Assembly: GCA_018067325.1 (NCBI GenBank) | Contig: JAGPUU010000345.1 | Coordinates: 1-16,986, forward strand | Length of the DNA: 16,986 nucleotides | Direction: 5' to 3' | From: Amphritea sp. | GTDB taxonomy: Bacteria > Pseudomonadota > Gammaproteobacteria > Pseudomonadales > Balneatricaceae | Shown here: positions 5,499 to 13,198 of the stretch, piece after piece | How positions within the stretch are numbered: position 1 is the first letter of the stretch | How the letters are laid out: every line of letters begins with the position of its first letter | Made by a program: the position numbers and the translations under genes | Notes under the pieces: model-generated | Databases searched by the model: none | Seen by the model: the letters and a program-made list of their open reading frames with translations, nothing else | Told to the model about the DNA's origin: nothing

Positions 5499-8049
5499 GG
5501 TGCATCTCCTTCAGACCTGGCTTTACGCCAAACAAAGCATCTTTGTTACTAATCAATTGCATTACCGCAGGCAACAGCATGACAGTCACTGCTGCGGATA
5601 CCGCCATAATGGTTGCGAGAAAGAAGCCAACCGTAATATAGGGCACCAGTGGCGCAAACAGTAACGGGGTAAAGCCAATGGCAATTACCACGGCGTTACG
5701 GCTGATTGCCCGGGAAGGCCCTTTGTATACTTCGGCTACGGTCTGCTCCCAATCTCCACATTCCCGATATATCGCCCGGGTGCGCTCGAGGAAGTGAATA
5801 GCAAAGTCTACGGATAAACCCAGTGTCAACGCTGATAACACCGCAATCGGCATATCATAGTCTTTGCCCACCAGCCCGATCAGCCCGTATATAAACAGTA
5901 TAGTGACGGTCAGAGGCAGCATTGATAACAGACCGATCTTCACGGAGCGGAACAGCAACATCATCATCACCAGTACCATCACAAAGGCACCCATCAGACT
6001 ATTCAGCATGCCGTTAACCATCTCATCCTGCCATACTACATTGATGTAGGTGAGTCCCGCCCAGTTAAGCTCCACGCCTTCTGGTAATGGGTGTGTCTTT
6101 ACATACTCATCAACAAGCGTCAGGACCTGACTCATATCCTGATTATCGCCACTGCTTAGTTGCAGCCACAGTGTGGTAGAGCGGTAGTCAGGCGTTACCA
6201 TATGCCATAGATCATCGGGGCGGTGTGAGCCCTGAAAACTCAATACCGTCTGAGCCGCTGCCGTCGCTGATGGCGGTAGACGGTAATACTCAGCTTCACC
6301 TCCCTGCAGCTCGCGATATACGGTTTTCAGCAGTGTAGGCAATCCATTACTCTTACCGATATATTCAGAGCTATCCAGATAACTCTGAAGTTCATCCAGG
6401 TAAGTTATTGCTTCTGGCGTGAGGAAATATTTGCTGCTCACCTGAGCCTTTTCAGTCAGATCGAGCAGTTCAAGCCATAAACCTTCATTGGCAGCATCAT
6501 CGTAACTCAGTTGATCAAATTCATTTATCAGTGCATTGGTATATTCAGTAAAGCTGTCATTCGCAGCACTGGTGAGAGTTTGCTGTAACGCCACACCGGC
6601 CTGTGAGGCTCTAAACACTAGCTGTTGATCTAATCCACTTTTCAGATCCCCAGTTTTATCAAGAACAAGAAACGCATTATAGGTACCTGGGAAATGGTGA
6701 TTCATAACCCGATCGGCCACCCGCAACGGGTGATCTGGCTTAAACCAACGTACCGGATTGTCATTTATCTGAATCTGCGCCACCCCATATGCACTACCGA
6801 CAACGATCAGCGTAAACACCACCAACAAGGTCTTAGCGCGGGCGATAGAAAAACGTCCGGTAAAAATCAATAACCGCCCTAAAAACGAACTATCATCCTC
6901 TTCAATGCTATGGTTTTGCAGTTGTGCCATCCGCTTAGGTGAAAGGCTAACGATATAAGCGGGTACCAGTATGATGGTCAGCAGGAAGGCTAGCATAATG
7001 CCAAACGCCACATGCAGACCGAAAATCTGCACCGGAGGGATAGGCGTAAAGGCCAATGAAGCAAAGCCAACCGCAGAGGTTACTGAGGTAAACAGCATCG
7101 GCGTGAACAGATGACTTAAAACCTCTGATAATGCTTTTTTGGGGTCATCTCCCGGGCGATACCGATCAGCAAATTCTGACAGTATATGCACTGAATCGAC
7201 CACCGCGATTGGCATCAGAAAAATGGGGATCATCGAGCTCATGATATGCACGGTATAGCCTTGCCCAATCAACAAGCCCATCGTAATAATCACAGAGCCC
7301 ATCGCCACCAGCATCGGTGCTGTAATCAGAAGGAAGCTGCGGAAAAACACCCACATCAAGATAAAGATCATCAGTCCGGCCAGGGGTGCAGAGATCGCCA
7401 TCTGAATAAACATCTCAACACCAAAAGTGTCTTCTGCCACTGGTAAGCCTGAGATGTAATACTGGTTATTACCGCTGAGCTTCTCAATCTCTGCCTGAAT
7501 CTCCCCTGAGATCCGGTAGCTTTCGGATTTCTTAGTGATTGGTATATAGATACCGGCAGCCTGACCATCACCGGAAACCAGAGTGTTATTCAACAGGGGC
7601 AAACGCTCAACGGATTCACGAATCAGATCAATGCCAGCCTGATCTTGTGGAACTTGCTTCATCATCCATTCAAAACGGATAGTCCCAGGGCCTTCCTGGC
7701 TGATATTATCAACCCGGTCCAGAGACATCATATCCTGGCTGACGACACCCTCCATATGAACAATTGAATCAGACAGTTGCTTCAGTTCAGACAGGCTCTC
7801 CCGGTTAAAGACTCCCTGCTCCGAGTTATTAACTACTCCGACAACGATCATATCGTGCAAACCGAATCGCTGTTTCACTTCGTCATGGAAAACTCTGGCC
7901 GGATTATCATGCGGCAGCATATTTTCAGGATCGGTATCCACCTGAATTGAGGGTATCTGAAACCCTGCCAGCGCAGTCAGCAATAACACCCCGATAAACA
8001 CCCACTTAGGGCGATTCATGGAGAGATTCATCAGTGTCGATTGGAGCAT
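5491..8049 (-). CDS. RND superfamily transporter, MMPL type (COG1033-like exporter)
   Basis: An inner-membrane exporter of 852 residues with the two-fold RND layout. One N-terminal helix is followed by a periplasmic domain, five or six helices, a second helix and periplasmic domain, then the last helix bundle. Numbering from this start, the first bundle covers about 220-375 and carries DSVH near 285-288. The second bundle carries the related LSVDFAIHFLERTR. Acidic residues in these helices are the usual proton-relay positions. The length fits the hydrophobe/lipid exporter branch that includes HpnN-like and MmpL proteins rather than the AcrB drug-pump branch (about 1,030 residues). No membrane-fusion protein is nearby. 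The ATG at 8049 follows AGGAA by six bases, better than the upstream in-frame GTG at 8067. It is first in a three-gene operon divergent from an ArsR regulator. Confidence 0.88.
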   Translation of the reverse strand: MLQSTLMNLSMNRPKWVFIGVLLLTALAGFQIPSIQVDTDPENMLPHDNPARVFHDEVKQRFGLHDMIVVGVVNNSEQGVFNRESLSELKQLSDSIVHMEGVVSQDMMSLDRVDNISQEGPGTIRFEWMMKQVPQDQAGIDLIRESVERLPLLNNTLVSGDGQAAGIYIPITKKSESYRISGEIQAEIEKLSGNNQYYISGLPVAEDTFGVEMFIQMAISAPLAGLMIFILMWVFFRSFLLITAPMLVAMGSVIITMGLLIGQGYTVHIMSSMIPIFLMPIAVVDSVHILSEFADRYRPGDDPKKALSEVLSHLFTPMLFTSVTSAVGFASLAFTPIPPVQIFGLHVAFGIMLAFLLTIILVPAYIVSLSPKRMAQLQNHSIEEDDSSFLGRLLIFTGRFSIARAKTLLVVFTLIVVGSAYGVAQIQINDNPVRWFKPDHPLRVADRVMNHHFPGTYNAFLVLDKTGDLKSGLDQQLVFRASQAGVALQQTLTSAANDSFTEYTNALINEFDQLSYDDAANEGLWLELLDLTEKAQVSSKYFLTPEAITYLDELQSYLDSSEYIGKSNGLPTLLKTVYRELQGGEAEYYRLPPSATAAAQTVLSFQGSHRPDDLWHMVTPDYRSTTLWLQLSSGDNQDMSQVLTLVDEYVKTHPLPEGVELNWAGLTYINVVWQDEMVNGMLNSLMGAFVMVLVMMMLLFRSVKIGLLSMLPLTVTILFIYGLIGLVGKDYDMPIAVLSALTLGLSVDFAIHFLERTRAIYRECGDWEQTVAEVYKGPSRAISRNAVVIAIGFTPLLFAPLVPYITVGFFLATIMAVSAAVTVMLLPAVMQLISNKDALFGVKPGLKEMHHD

Positions 8050-8092
8050 CTGCAGTTCCTGTTTCACTTATAACTAAACGTTCAATTTACAC

Positions 8093-8121
8093 ATTATATT
8101 AGAATATACTAATATTTAAAA
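8093..8121 (-). promoter_or_regulatory. Predicted promoter of the RND operon
   Basis: On the minus strand a perfect TATAAT -10 occupies 8098-8093. Seventeen bases upstream is a weak -35, TTTTAA (8121-8116). The inverted repeat at 8096-8115 covers the whole spacer and part of the -10, so a bound repressor would mask the promoter. The weak -35 could also mean that an activator helps. Confidence 0.55.
8096..8115. promoter_or_regulatory. Candidate ArsR-family operator of the RND operon
   Basis: ATATTAG (8096-8102), six bases, CTAATAT (8109-8115): a 20-bp palindrome with a single central mismatch pair. Read as half-sites it is ATATTA-N8-TAATAT, exactly as at 651-670. It lies on the operon's -10 region and 124 bp before the arsR start. 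AT-rich palindromes at such positions are typical of BigR/YgaV-type regulators. Binding is inferred. Confidence 0.6.
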
Positions 8122-8137
8122 GTACTACATTAGTAAA

Positions 8138-8166
8138 TTGAGATTTAGCCGTCTCTACAGTAGAAT
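8138..8166 (+). promoter_or_regulatory. Predicted promoter of the arsR-family gene
   Basis: TTGAGA (8138-8143), a 17-base spacer, then TAGAAT (8161-8166); the -10 matches sigma-70 consensus at five of six positions and the -35 at four. Transcription would start near 8173, giving a leader of about 65 nt. An 8-bp inverted repeat, CTACATTA (8125-8132) and TAATGTAG (8175-8182), brackets the promoter. Confidence 0.6.
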
Positions 8167-8238
8167 GACCTATGTAATGTAGGGAATATAAAGCTCCATC
8201 AGAGCTCTACACGATAATAAGAACAGGCGGTAAACAGA

Positions 8239-8568
8239 TTGAACACGGCTCCCCAGCAGATGACGCCCGAAACACTGGCGATGATGAAAGAGAACTCCAG
8301 TAAGGCTGCTCAACTTATGAAAGCTTTAGGCAATGAGAGTCGATTGCTGATTCTCTGCTATCTGGATGGTAAAGAACTTTCGGTAACAGAACTTAATGAG
8401 TGTCTAGACCTGAGCCAATCCGCTCTGTCGCAACATCTGGCAGTGCTACGTAAAGATGGCCTGGTCAATACCCGGCGTGAATCACAAACAATCTATTACT
8501 CTCTCTCAGGCGATACCGCTACACGTATTATTCATACGCTACACGAGATGTTCTGCCCGACCGTTTAA
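8239..8568 (+). CDS. ArsR-family repressor, BigR/SqrR/YgaV (persulfide-sensor) type
   Basis: A 109-residue winged-helix DNA-binding protein. The recognition region is about residues 49-76 (VTELNECLDLSQSALSQHL onward), followed by the wing (RRESQTIYYSL, 79-89). It has C40 in the LLILCYL helix and C106 in the C-terminal MFCP. This 66-residue spacing equals that of C42/C108 in BigR and C41/C107 in SqrR, which form a disulfide or polysulfide bridge and release DNA when persulfides accumulate. Metal-site signatures of ArsR/SmtB are absent (no CVC motif). C55 is an extra cysteine. The start is TTG at 8239, eight bases after AGGCGG. The gene diverges from the RND operon, ends in its own terminator, and probably controls the shared intergenic region. 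The ArsR call is firm; the persulfide sense is inferred from the cysteines. Confidence 0.85.
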   Translation: MNTAPQQMTPETLAMMKENSSKAAQLMKALGNESRLLILCYLDGKELSVTELNECLDLSQSALSQHLAVLRKDGLVNTRRESQTIYYSLSGDTATRIIHTLHEMFCPTV

Positions 8569-8579
8569 TCCTTATATAA

Positions 8580-8607
8580 AAAAACCACCGGATTATCGGT
8601 GGTTTTT
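8580..8607. terminator. Bidirectional intrinsic terminator between arsR and pat
   Basis: An 11-bp perfect stem (8580-8590 with 8597-8607; core ACCACCG) with loop GATTAT. It has an A-rich left flank and a T-rich right arm. It sits between two convergent genes and can serve both. Confidence 0.88.
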
Positions 8608-8638
8608 ATCTTTGCTCTGGGCATTAAACGTAATTATA

Positions 8639-11374
8639 TCAGTGCTGTAACCGATACCGTTGCCAATCTTCAGTTGGCTCGTTCAACATCATCTCCATTT
8701 CTACAACATCCTCTTCCATGTTGTAGTGGTTTTTAAACCCAAGCTTCAACGCCAGTCCCTGCATACTTTTATTAGAGGTTAGTGTTGATCCCACCAGTAA
8801 CAAGGTACCCCGGGCTTTGCAGTAATCGATCGACTTCTGCATCAGCACGACACCCAAGCCTTCACCCTGAAGGTCATCACGAATCACCACCGAGAACTCT
8901 GCGCGAATATTATCGGCATCGGTCACCGCCCGCACCACGCCGAGAGTTTCCCATCCCGCCTCATCTTTACGGGGGGATGTAACAATAAACGCCATTTCAC
9001 GGTCGTAATCTATCTGAGTCCAGTTAGCCAGCTCCTGATGAGTTGGTACTCCCCGACTATAAAAGTAGCGCAAGCGTATCGATTCAGGACTGAGGGTATT
9101 ATAAAACTCCAGATGATTAGGTTCATCCTCACCACGGATGGCGCGTACAACGGCTTTACGACCCGAGTTACGCAGGGTCACATGCTCACTCAGATATTCT
9201 GGATAAGGCGATATCGCCAGAACGGAGGGTTCGCCCAATGAAACTGAAACATCAACCGCCAACACACCACGGCGATTGATCAACATCGGATTAATCTCCA
9301 GCCCCTTAAGATTAGGCAGATCTACAACCATTTGCGATAATTTAATCAGCAGGTTACTCAGTTGCTCCAGGTCCCGTTCCAACTGCTCGCTATTTTCACT
9401 CAATACAGAATAGATATGTGAAGTAGTAATCAGCTGGCGCGCCAGACTCAAATTCAGCGGCGGCAACATCACTTGCCGATCCGCCAGTACATCAACAGAA
9501 TAGCCCCCTTTACCGAAGACCAGCAACGGACCAAACACATCATCCCGGGTGATGCCCATATTAATCTGCAGCGATTGAAAACCACGTTTCATCTGCTGAA
9601 CACAAAAGCCCTGCACTTCTTCTTCTGGAAAACGCTCCCTGACCCGATAAGCCAACTGGGTAACCGCCTGCTTAACATCAGAACAGGAGAACAGATCCAG
9701 CGCTAGATCTTTCCAGCGAGGGTTGTCTTTGTTGTCATAATTAAACGGATAAACATTTTCCCGGTGCATCACTTTAACCGCAACAGCTCCACCAAGCTTT
9801 TTAGCTATCTCAACAACCCCTTCAACATCATCTGCATAATGGGTATGTGATACCGGAATGTCGTACTGATCCAACAGATCGGTGGCTTCATTATGGGTTA
9901 GATAATCCCGCCCTTCTGCCAACGCGTCAGCAATCAGCTTTTTGGCCCGAATATGGTTCTGTTCATTCTGATCAAGAAACGGCGCAGGGGTTTGTCTCAT
10001 CACTTCCTGATTACGACGAAACTCAACCATATGCATGAAAGCATCAACCGCTTCTTCCGGTGTAATAAAGGTAGTAATGCCCGCAGTATTAAAATGATTT
10101 CTGGATTCAATTGCCGTGCTACGCCCCATCCAGCAGGTGAGAATATTACGCGGGGTATTACGTGCGACTTTGATCACCTCTTCCGCGGTATCTACCCCTG
10201 GCGCTAGACGTGTTGGCGCATGTATCACCAGCACCGCATCCACATTAGGATCTTTCGTCAATAACTGGGTAACCTTAGCAAAACGTTCCGGCGTTGCGTC
10301 GGAGTGCATATCAATGGGATTTTTCAAGTTCCAATGATCGGGTAAAACCTCTCGCAGTGCGGTGACTGTGTCCTCACAAAGCTCAGACAGCTCACCCCCG
10401 TTTCGTAACAACTGATCGGTAGCCAGACCATTTGGCCCCATACCGTTGCAGACTAACGCCAGACGCTCACCTCGCATCGGCTTCATCCGCGTTAGGGTCT
10501 CCAATGCGTTATAGAGCTGATCGACGGTATCTACCCGTACCACACCGGCACGACGTAGTGCTGCATCATAGATAAGATCTTCATCTTTGATCCCCAGAGC
10601 GGGCTGGTTCTCCTTATCTTCATCGAAGACCATATTGGATTTAAGTACCAGCACCAGCTTGTTCCGCGATGCAGCCCGCAGCGAACTAAGCAGATTTCGG
10701 GACGAACCGACCAGGTGGTCTAGCTGAATAAGGATTGACTGGGTATAGGGGTCCTGAGCGAAGTAATCGATGATTGAGGGCAGATCAACATCAACCCCTT
10801 CCCCCAAAGTCAGAAAGTGGGAAAAGCCGATCTCCTGACCATTCGCCCAATCGATCATCGCAGTCCCTAGCAGACCCGACTGACCCACATAACTAACCTT
10901 ACCTTTACGTATATTCAGGTGAGAATAACTGGCATTCATCTTGTGGGCTGACACCAGCATACCCATACAATCAGGGCCTAATATACGGATACCATAAGGC
11001 CTTGCAGCCTCCATTATCTCATCCCGCATACTTCTGCCCAGCGGCTCACTGGCACGGGATAAGCCTCCCGTTAAAATCATAGCCGCCTTGACCATATTTG
11101 CACCCAGCTTGCGGACTAGCTCCGCAACGGACTCTGGCGGGGAACAGATAATCGCCAGATCTGGCATCTCAGGCAATTTTGAAAGCCCTTTGTAGCAAGT
11201 CACGCCGTAAACCTGATCATAGCCCCGCTTATTAACCGCCATCAGTTTACCCTGATAACCACCATCCAGCAGATTCTGGAGGACAATACCTCCCATGCTA
11301 TTCTCTTTTTCAGATGCCCCGAACACTGCAATCGATTTAGGCTTAAAAAAACGTTTGAGATATTGTGTACTCAA
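8639..11374 (-). CDS. patZ: PatZ-type protein lysine acetyltransferase (ACD-like + GNAT)
   Basis: A 911-residue protein resembling E. coli PatZ/YfiQ (886 aa) along its length. The family transfers acetyl groups from acetyl-CoA to lysines, classically to inactivate acetyl-CoA synthetase. Order: CoA-binding and ligase-like domains of NDP-forming acyl-CoA synthetases (about 8-460), an ATP-grasp-like part (475-715), and a C-terminal GNAT domain (about 738-895). The GNAT part keeps E826, in the position of the E. coli catalytic Glu, and the acetyl-CoA loop QGEGLG (836-841). The synthetase catalytic His loop (usually SHTG) reads PALG at 258-261. The ATP-grasp THKS-type motif is also unrecognisable near 540-560, so the ligase half should be regulatory only. 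The TTG start follows GGAGAG by six bases. It is monocistronic, with a possible CRP site upstream and a shared terminator downstream. Confidence 0.92.
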   Translation of the reverse strand: MSTQYLKRFFKPKSIAVFGASEKENSMGGIVLQNLLDGGYQGKLMAVNKRGYDQVYGVTCYKGLSKLPEMPDLAIICSPPESVAELVRKLGANMVKAAMILTGGLSRASEPLGRSMRDEIMEAARPYGIRILGPDCMGMLVSAHKMNASYSHLNIRKGKVSYVGQSGLLGTAMIDWANGQEIGFSHFLTLGEGVDVDLPSIIDYFAQDPYTQSILIQLDHLVGSSRNLLSSLRAASRNKLVLVLKSNMVFDEDKENQPALGIKDEDLIYDAALRRAGVVRVDTVDQLYNALETLTRMKPMRGERLALVCNGMGPNGLATDQLLRNGGELSELCEDTVTALREVLPDHWNLKNPIDMHSDATPERFAKVTQLLTKDPNVDAVLVIHAPTRLAPGVDTAEEVIKVARNTPRNILTCWMGRSTAIESRNHFNTAGITTFITPEEAVDAFMHMVEFRRNQEVMRQTPAPFLDQNEQNHIRAKKLIADALAEGRDYLTHNEATDLLDQYDIPVSHTHYADDVEGVVEIAKKLGGAVAVKVMHRENVYPFNYDNKDNPRWKDLALDLFSCSDVKQAVTQLAYRVRERFPEEEVQGFCVQQMKRGFQSLQINMGITRDDVFGPLLVFGKGGYSVDVLADRQVMLPPLNLSLARQLITTSHIYSVLSENSEQLERDLEQLSNLLIKLSQMVVDLPNLKGLEINPMLINRRGVLAVDVSVSLGEPSVLAISPYPEYLSEHVTLRNSGRKAVVRAIRGEDEPNHLEFYNTLSPESIRLRYFYSRGVPTHQELANWTQIDYDREMAFIVTSPRKDEAGWETLGVVRAVTDADNIRAEFSVVIRDDLQGEGLGVVLMQKSIDYCKARGTLLLVGSTLTSNKSMQGLALKLGFKNHYNMEEDVVEMEMMLNEPTEDWQRYRLQH

Positions 11375-11389
11375 GAGACTCTCTCCGAT

Positions 11390-11405
11390 GACCTGAGAAC
11401 AGGTC
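11390..11405. repeat. 16-bp palindrome in the pat leader
   Basis: GACCTG (11390-11395), AGAA, CAGGTC (11400-11405). On the minus-strand mRNA it forms a 6-bp hairpin with a 4-base loop, ending two bases before the GGAGAG ribosome-binding site of pat. It could be an operator or a leader hairpin that tunes translation. Confidence 0.5.
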
Positions 11406-11478
11406 GCAGTGACCCGATCTAACTACTACCTCTATTCTACATTACGCAGGTGCAGCATAAACAGTATTAATCAGCTTT

Positions 11479-11494
11479 TGTGACTGAAGTCATA
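11479..11494. promoter_or_regulatory. Candidate CRP/Vfr site upstream of pat
   Basis: TGTGA, six bases, TCATA: the CRP consensus TGTGA-N6-TCACA with one mismatch. It is centred about 112 bp upstream of the pat start. E. coli patZ is known to be activated by CRP, which makes the match worth noting. No -10 has been fixed relative to it. Confidence 0.35.
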
Positions 11495-11530
11495 AAGCCA
11501 ATCAAAGTATCTATATACAGGGCTATAAAC

Positions 11531-11605
11531 ACCGTTGAAACTATTTTTTGTTCGGTGCCAGCACCTCTATAACAAACGGGTAGCTCCTCCCTAGTATTCA
11601 ACGGT
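11531..11605. repeat. Nested inverted-repeat (three-way-junction-like) element
   Basis: ACCGTTGAA (11531-11539) and TTCAACGGT (11597-11605) are exact 9-bp complements. Inside them, TTTGTT (11547-11552) pairs with AACAAA (11571-11576) around GGTGC-CA-GCACC (11554-11565). GGG (11578-11580) can pair with CCC (11589-11591). No target-site duplication flanks it. Either strand could fold into a closed stem with internal hairpins; its nature is unknown. Confidence 0.45.
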
Positions 11606-11721
11606 ATGCCCAAAAAACCGCCTAAAGACTCAATAGTAGAAATCACATTGAAGTTTCCAGAAGATTTCGAATCAATAACAGTTAATCAAAAGAAAAGGCA
11701 ACCGACAGAATGAACCGGGCT

Positions 11722-11982
11722 TTAATGCTCATCCAGTAAAGAAAACGAGATGAATGTGGTGAATAGCCCAAGCGTTATCACCACTGGAGGTATCGGCAAA
11801 GCCAGCATTAACAATCCTGATCCCAGCCAGAGACGGCGAACACAGCGAAGCCTTGCGCGGTAGGCAGAGGTAAATTTACGACGAAAAAAGTGTCGACTAT
11901 CCGGATTTTGATTACTCATCCACTCGGGTAGCAACAGATACAAATAAAACCTTAACAGTGCAATTCCCATAACCATCCCCAT
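11722..11982 (-). CDS. Small hypothetical membrane protein
   Basis: An 86-residue protein I do not recognise. A hydrophobic, partly amphipathic N-terminus (about 6-20) and an Arg/Lys-rich middle (near 34-49, RRKFTSAYRARLRCVRR) precede a strongly hydrophobic C-terminal stretch (about 50-81). The positive middle predicts a cytoplasmic loop between two membrane segments. The start is uncertain: ATG codons stand at 11982, 11976 and 11970, and none has a clear Shine-Dalgarno. It is on the same strand as the NAD-kinase-like gene upstream, 103 bp after its stop, so it could be a distal operon member. The composition looks like a real membrane protein, but nothing here shows its function. Confidence 0.55.
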   Translation of the reverse strand: MGMVMGIALLRFYLYLLLPEWMSNQNPDSRHFFRRKFTSAYRARLRCVRRLWLGSGLLMLALPIPPVVITLGLFTTFISFSLLDEH

Positions 11983-12085
11983 CTGTAAAGCTTACTCTTT
12001 AGCTTATCAAAGATTGGGGATTTTGCTGGTTATGTCTTAAAAAATTTAGAGACGACGCGTGAATCAGCGGCTCGCATCTAACCGT

Positions 12086-13198
12086 TTAATAATCTGCTAC
12101 CCGGTAGAGAATAGCATCCCGGTAACCGGTAATAATTCTTATCAGACCCGAAAGCTGATGATTCAATTCGATGTCACCGCTATCAACGATCAGAGGGCGT
12201 CCTTCTAACTCTTTTATCTTGCTCTTAGTCGCCACCAGAATGATATTTTCCCGCCCCAGTCGTTTGAGCAGTTCTGGGCTAATTTGCTGATTACCCCTAC
12301 CAATAATATGCCCCTGCCCACCGATAACCGTTATCACTAAACGGCTCTTATGACCCTCGGTCATTGCCAATAGTTGCTGGGCAGTCAGATCACTGCCAAT
12401 CAATTCGCCATTTTCGATCAGATCAACACCCAGTAAGGTATTTTCCAGCCCTAAATGTTCCATCAAAGCCTGAACAGTTGAACCCGACCCCATAATGTAG
12501 CGAACATCGTCCTCCATCGATTCTGCAAAATCGGCGGCGATATCATCCAGCACCAGCTCTTCTAATTCCCTGCCACCATTTTTGACGTGTTGAAGGTAAC
12601 GCCCCTCTTCCGGTACCAGAAGTTCACCATAGTATTTGGCGCGAACCCGTCCCTCACGAAAGGCGACTTCATCTATATCGCGTACTTCCTGATCCGCCAG
12701 GGTGACTAACTCCCCACGCACCAGCATAGCAACGACTTCACCCGCAGCTTTGGGCGTCACGGCATAAACTCCAGAATGAATTTTCACCCCCGCCGGAATT
12801 CCCAATACCGGTGTAGAGTCACCGATGGCATGACAGATATTTCTTGCGGTGCCATCGCCTCCTGCGAATAAGATGAGGTCGACGCCCAACGCAGCCATTT
12901 CTCGGGCAGCCCGTTCGGTATCTTCAGCAGAGGTATGTCCGTGCTTAATAGTACCTATCACCCGTGGATCAAAACCTGCAATACGGGCACTCTCTTCACC
13001 CATCTCGCCAGGATAGGTTATCAACTCAACCTCCAGCCCTTTTAATGGCTCCAGAGCTTGCTGGGTTCGCAGATTAGCTTTGGGCTCTGCTCCCAGCGCT
13101 AAAGCCTGTAGCGCGGTGGCCTCACCGTCACTACCTTTCAGCCCCACACTGCCACCAACACCCGCCAGTGGATTAATAATTAAACCTAAACGAAACAT
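12086..13198 (-). CDS. ATP-NAD kinase family protein (COG3199-like)
   Basis: A 370-residue protein of the NAD kinase/diacylglycerol kinase superfamily. The N-terminal strand GLIINPLAG (5-13) and the nucleotide-binding GGDGT signature (113-117), followed by GIPAGVKI (133-140), are clear. It is longer than housekeeping NadK (about 290-300 residues) and belongs to the ATP-NAD kinase-like branch also seen next to acetoin genes (AcoX-like). Whether it phosphorylates NAD or another substrate cannot be read from the sequence. Its ATG directly abuts the stop of the PilZ gene (TAAATG), with AGGAG six bases ahead, so the two genes are almost certainly translated from one message. No obvious terminator follows within 100 bp. 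Confidence 0.85.
   Translation of the reverse strand: MFRLGLIINPLAGVGGSVGLKGSDGEATALQALALGAEPKANLRTQQALEPLKGLEVELITYPGEMGEESARIAGFDPRVIGTIKHGHTSAEDTERAAREMAALGVDLILFAGGDGTARNICHAIGDSTPVLGIPAGVKIHSGVYAVTPKAAGEVVAMLVRGELVTLADQEVRDIDEVAFREGRVRAKYYGELLVPEEGRYLQHVKNGGRELEELVLDDIAADFAESMEDDVRYIMGSGSTVQALMEHLGLENTLLGVDLIENGELIGSDLTAQQLLAMTEGHKSRLVITVIGGQGHIIGRGNQQISPELLKRLGRENIILVATKSKIKELEGRPLIVDSGDIELNHQLSGLIRIITGYRDAILYRVADY

Larger units (their letters stand above)
11375..11721. other. 347-bp intergenic region upstream of pat
   Basis: No convincing gene. It holds three things: a perfect 16-bp palindrome (11390-11405, GACCTG-AGAA-CAGGTC) next to the pat ribosome-binding site; a CRP-like motif (11479-11494); and a nested inverted-repeat element (11531-11605). 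A 35-codon plus-strand ORF (11606-11713, ATG to TGA) has amino-acid composition that could be real but no Shine-Dalgarno, so I do not call it. Confidence 0.6.

Noticed and set aside
3313..8049. Reading the operon as a classic tripartite drug efflux system
   Set aside because: There is no membrane-fusion protein and no TolC-like helical barrel, and the pump is of MMPL length, not AcrB length.
11531..11605. Reading the nested repeat as a miniature transposon or integron attC site
   Set aside because: No flanking target duplication, and no paired GTTRRRY/RYYYAAC cores in the right arrangement.
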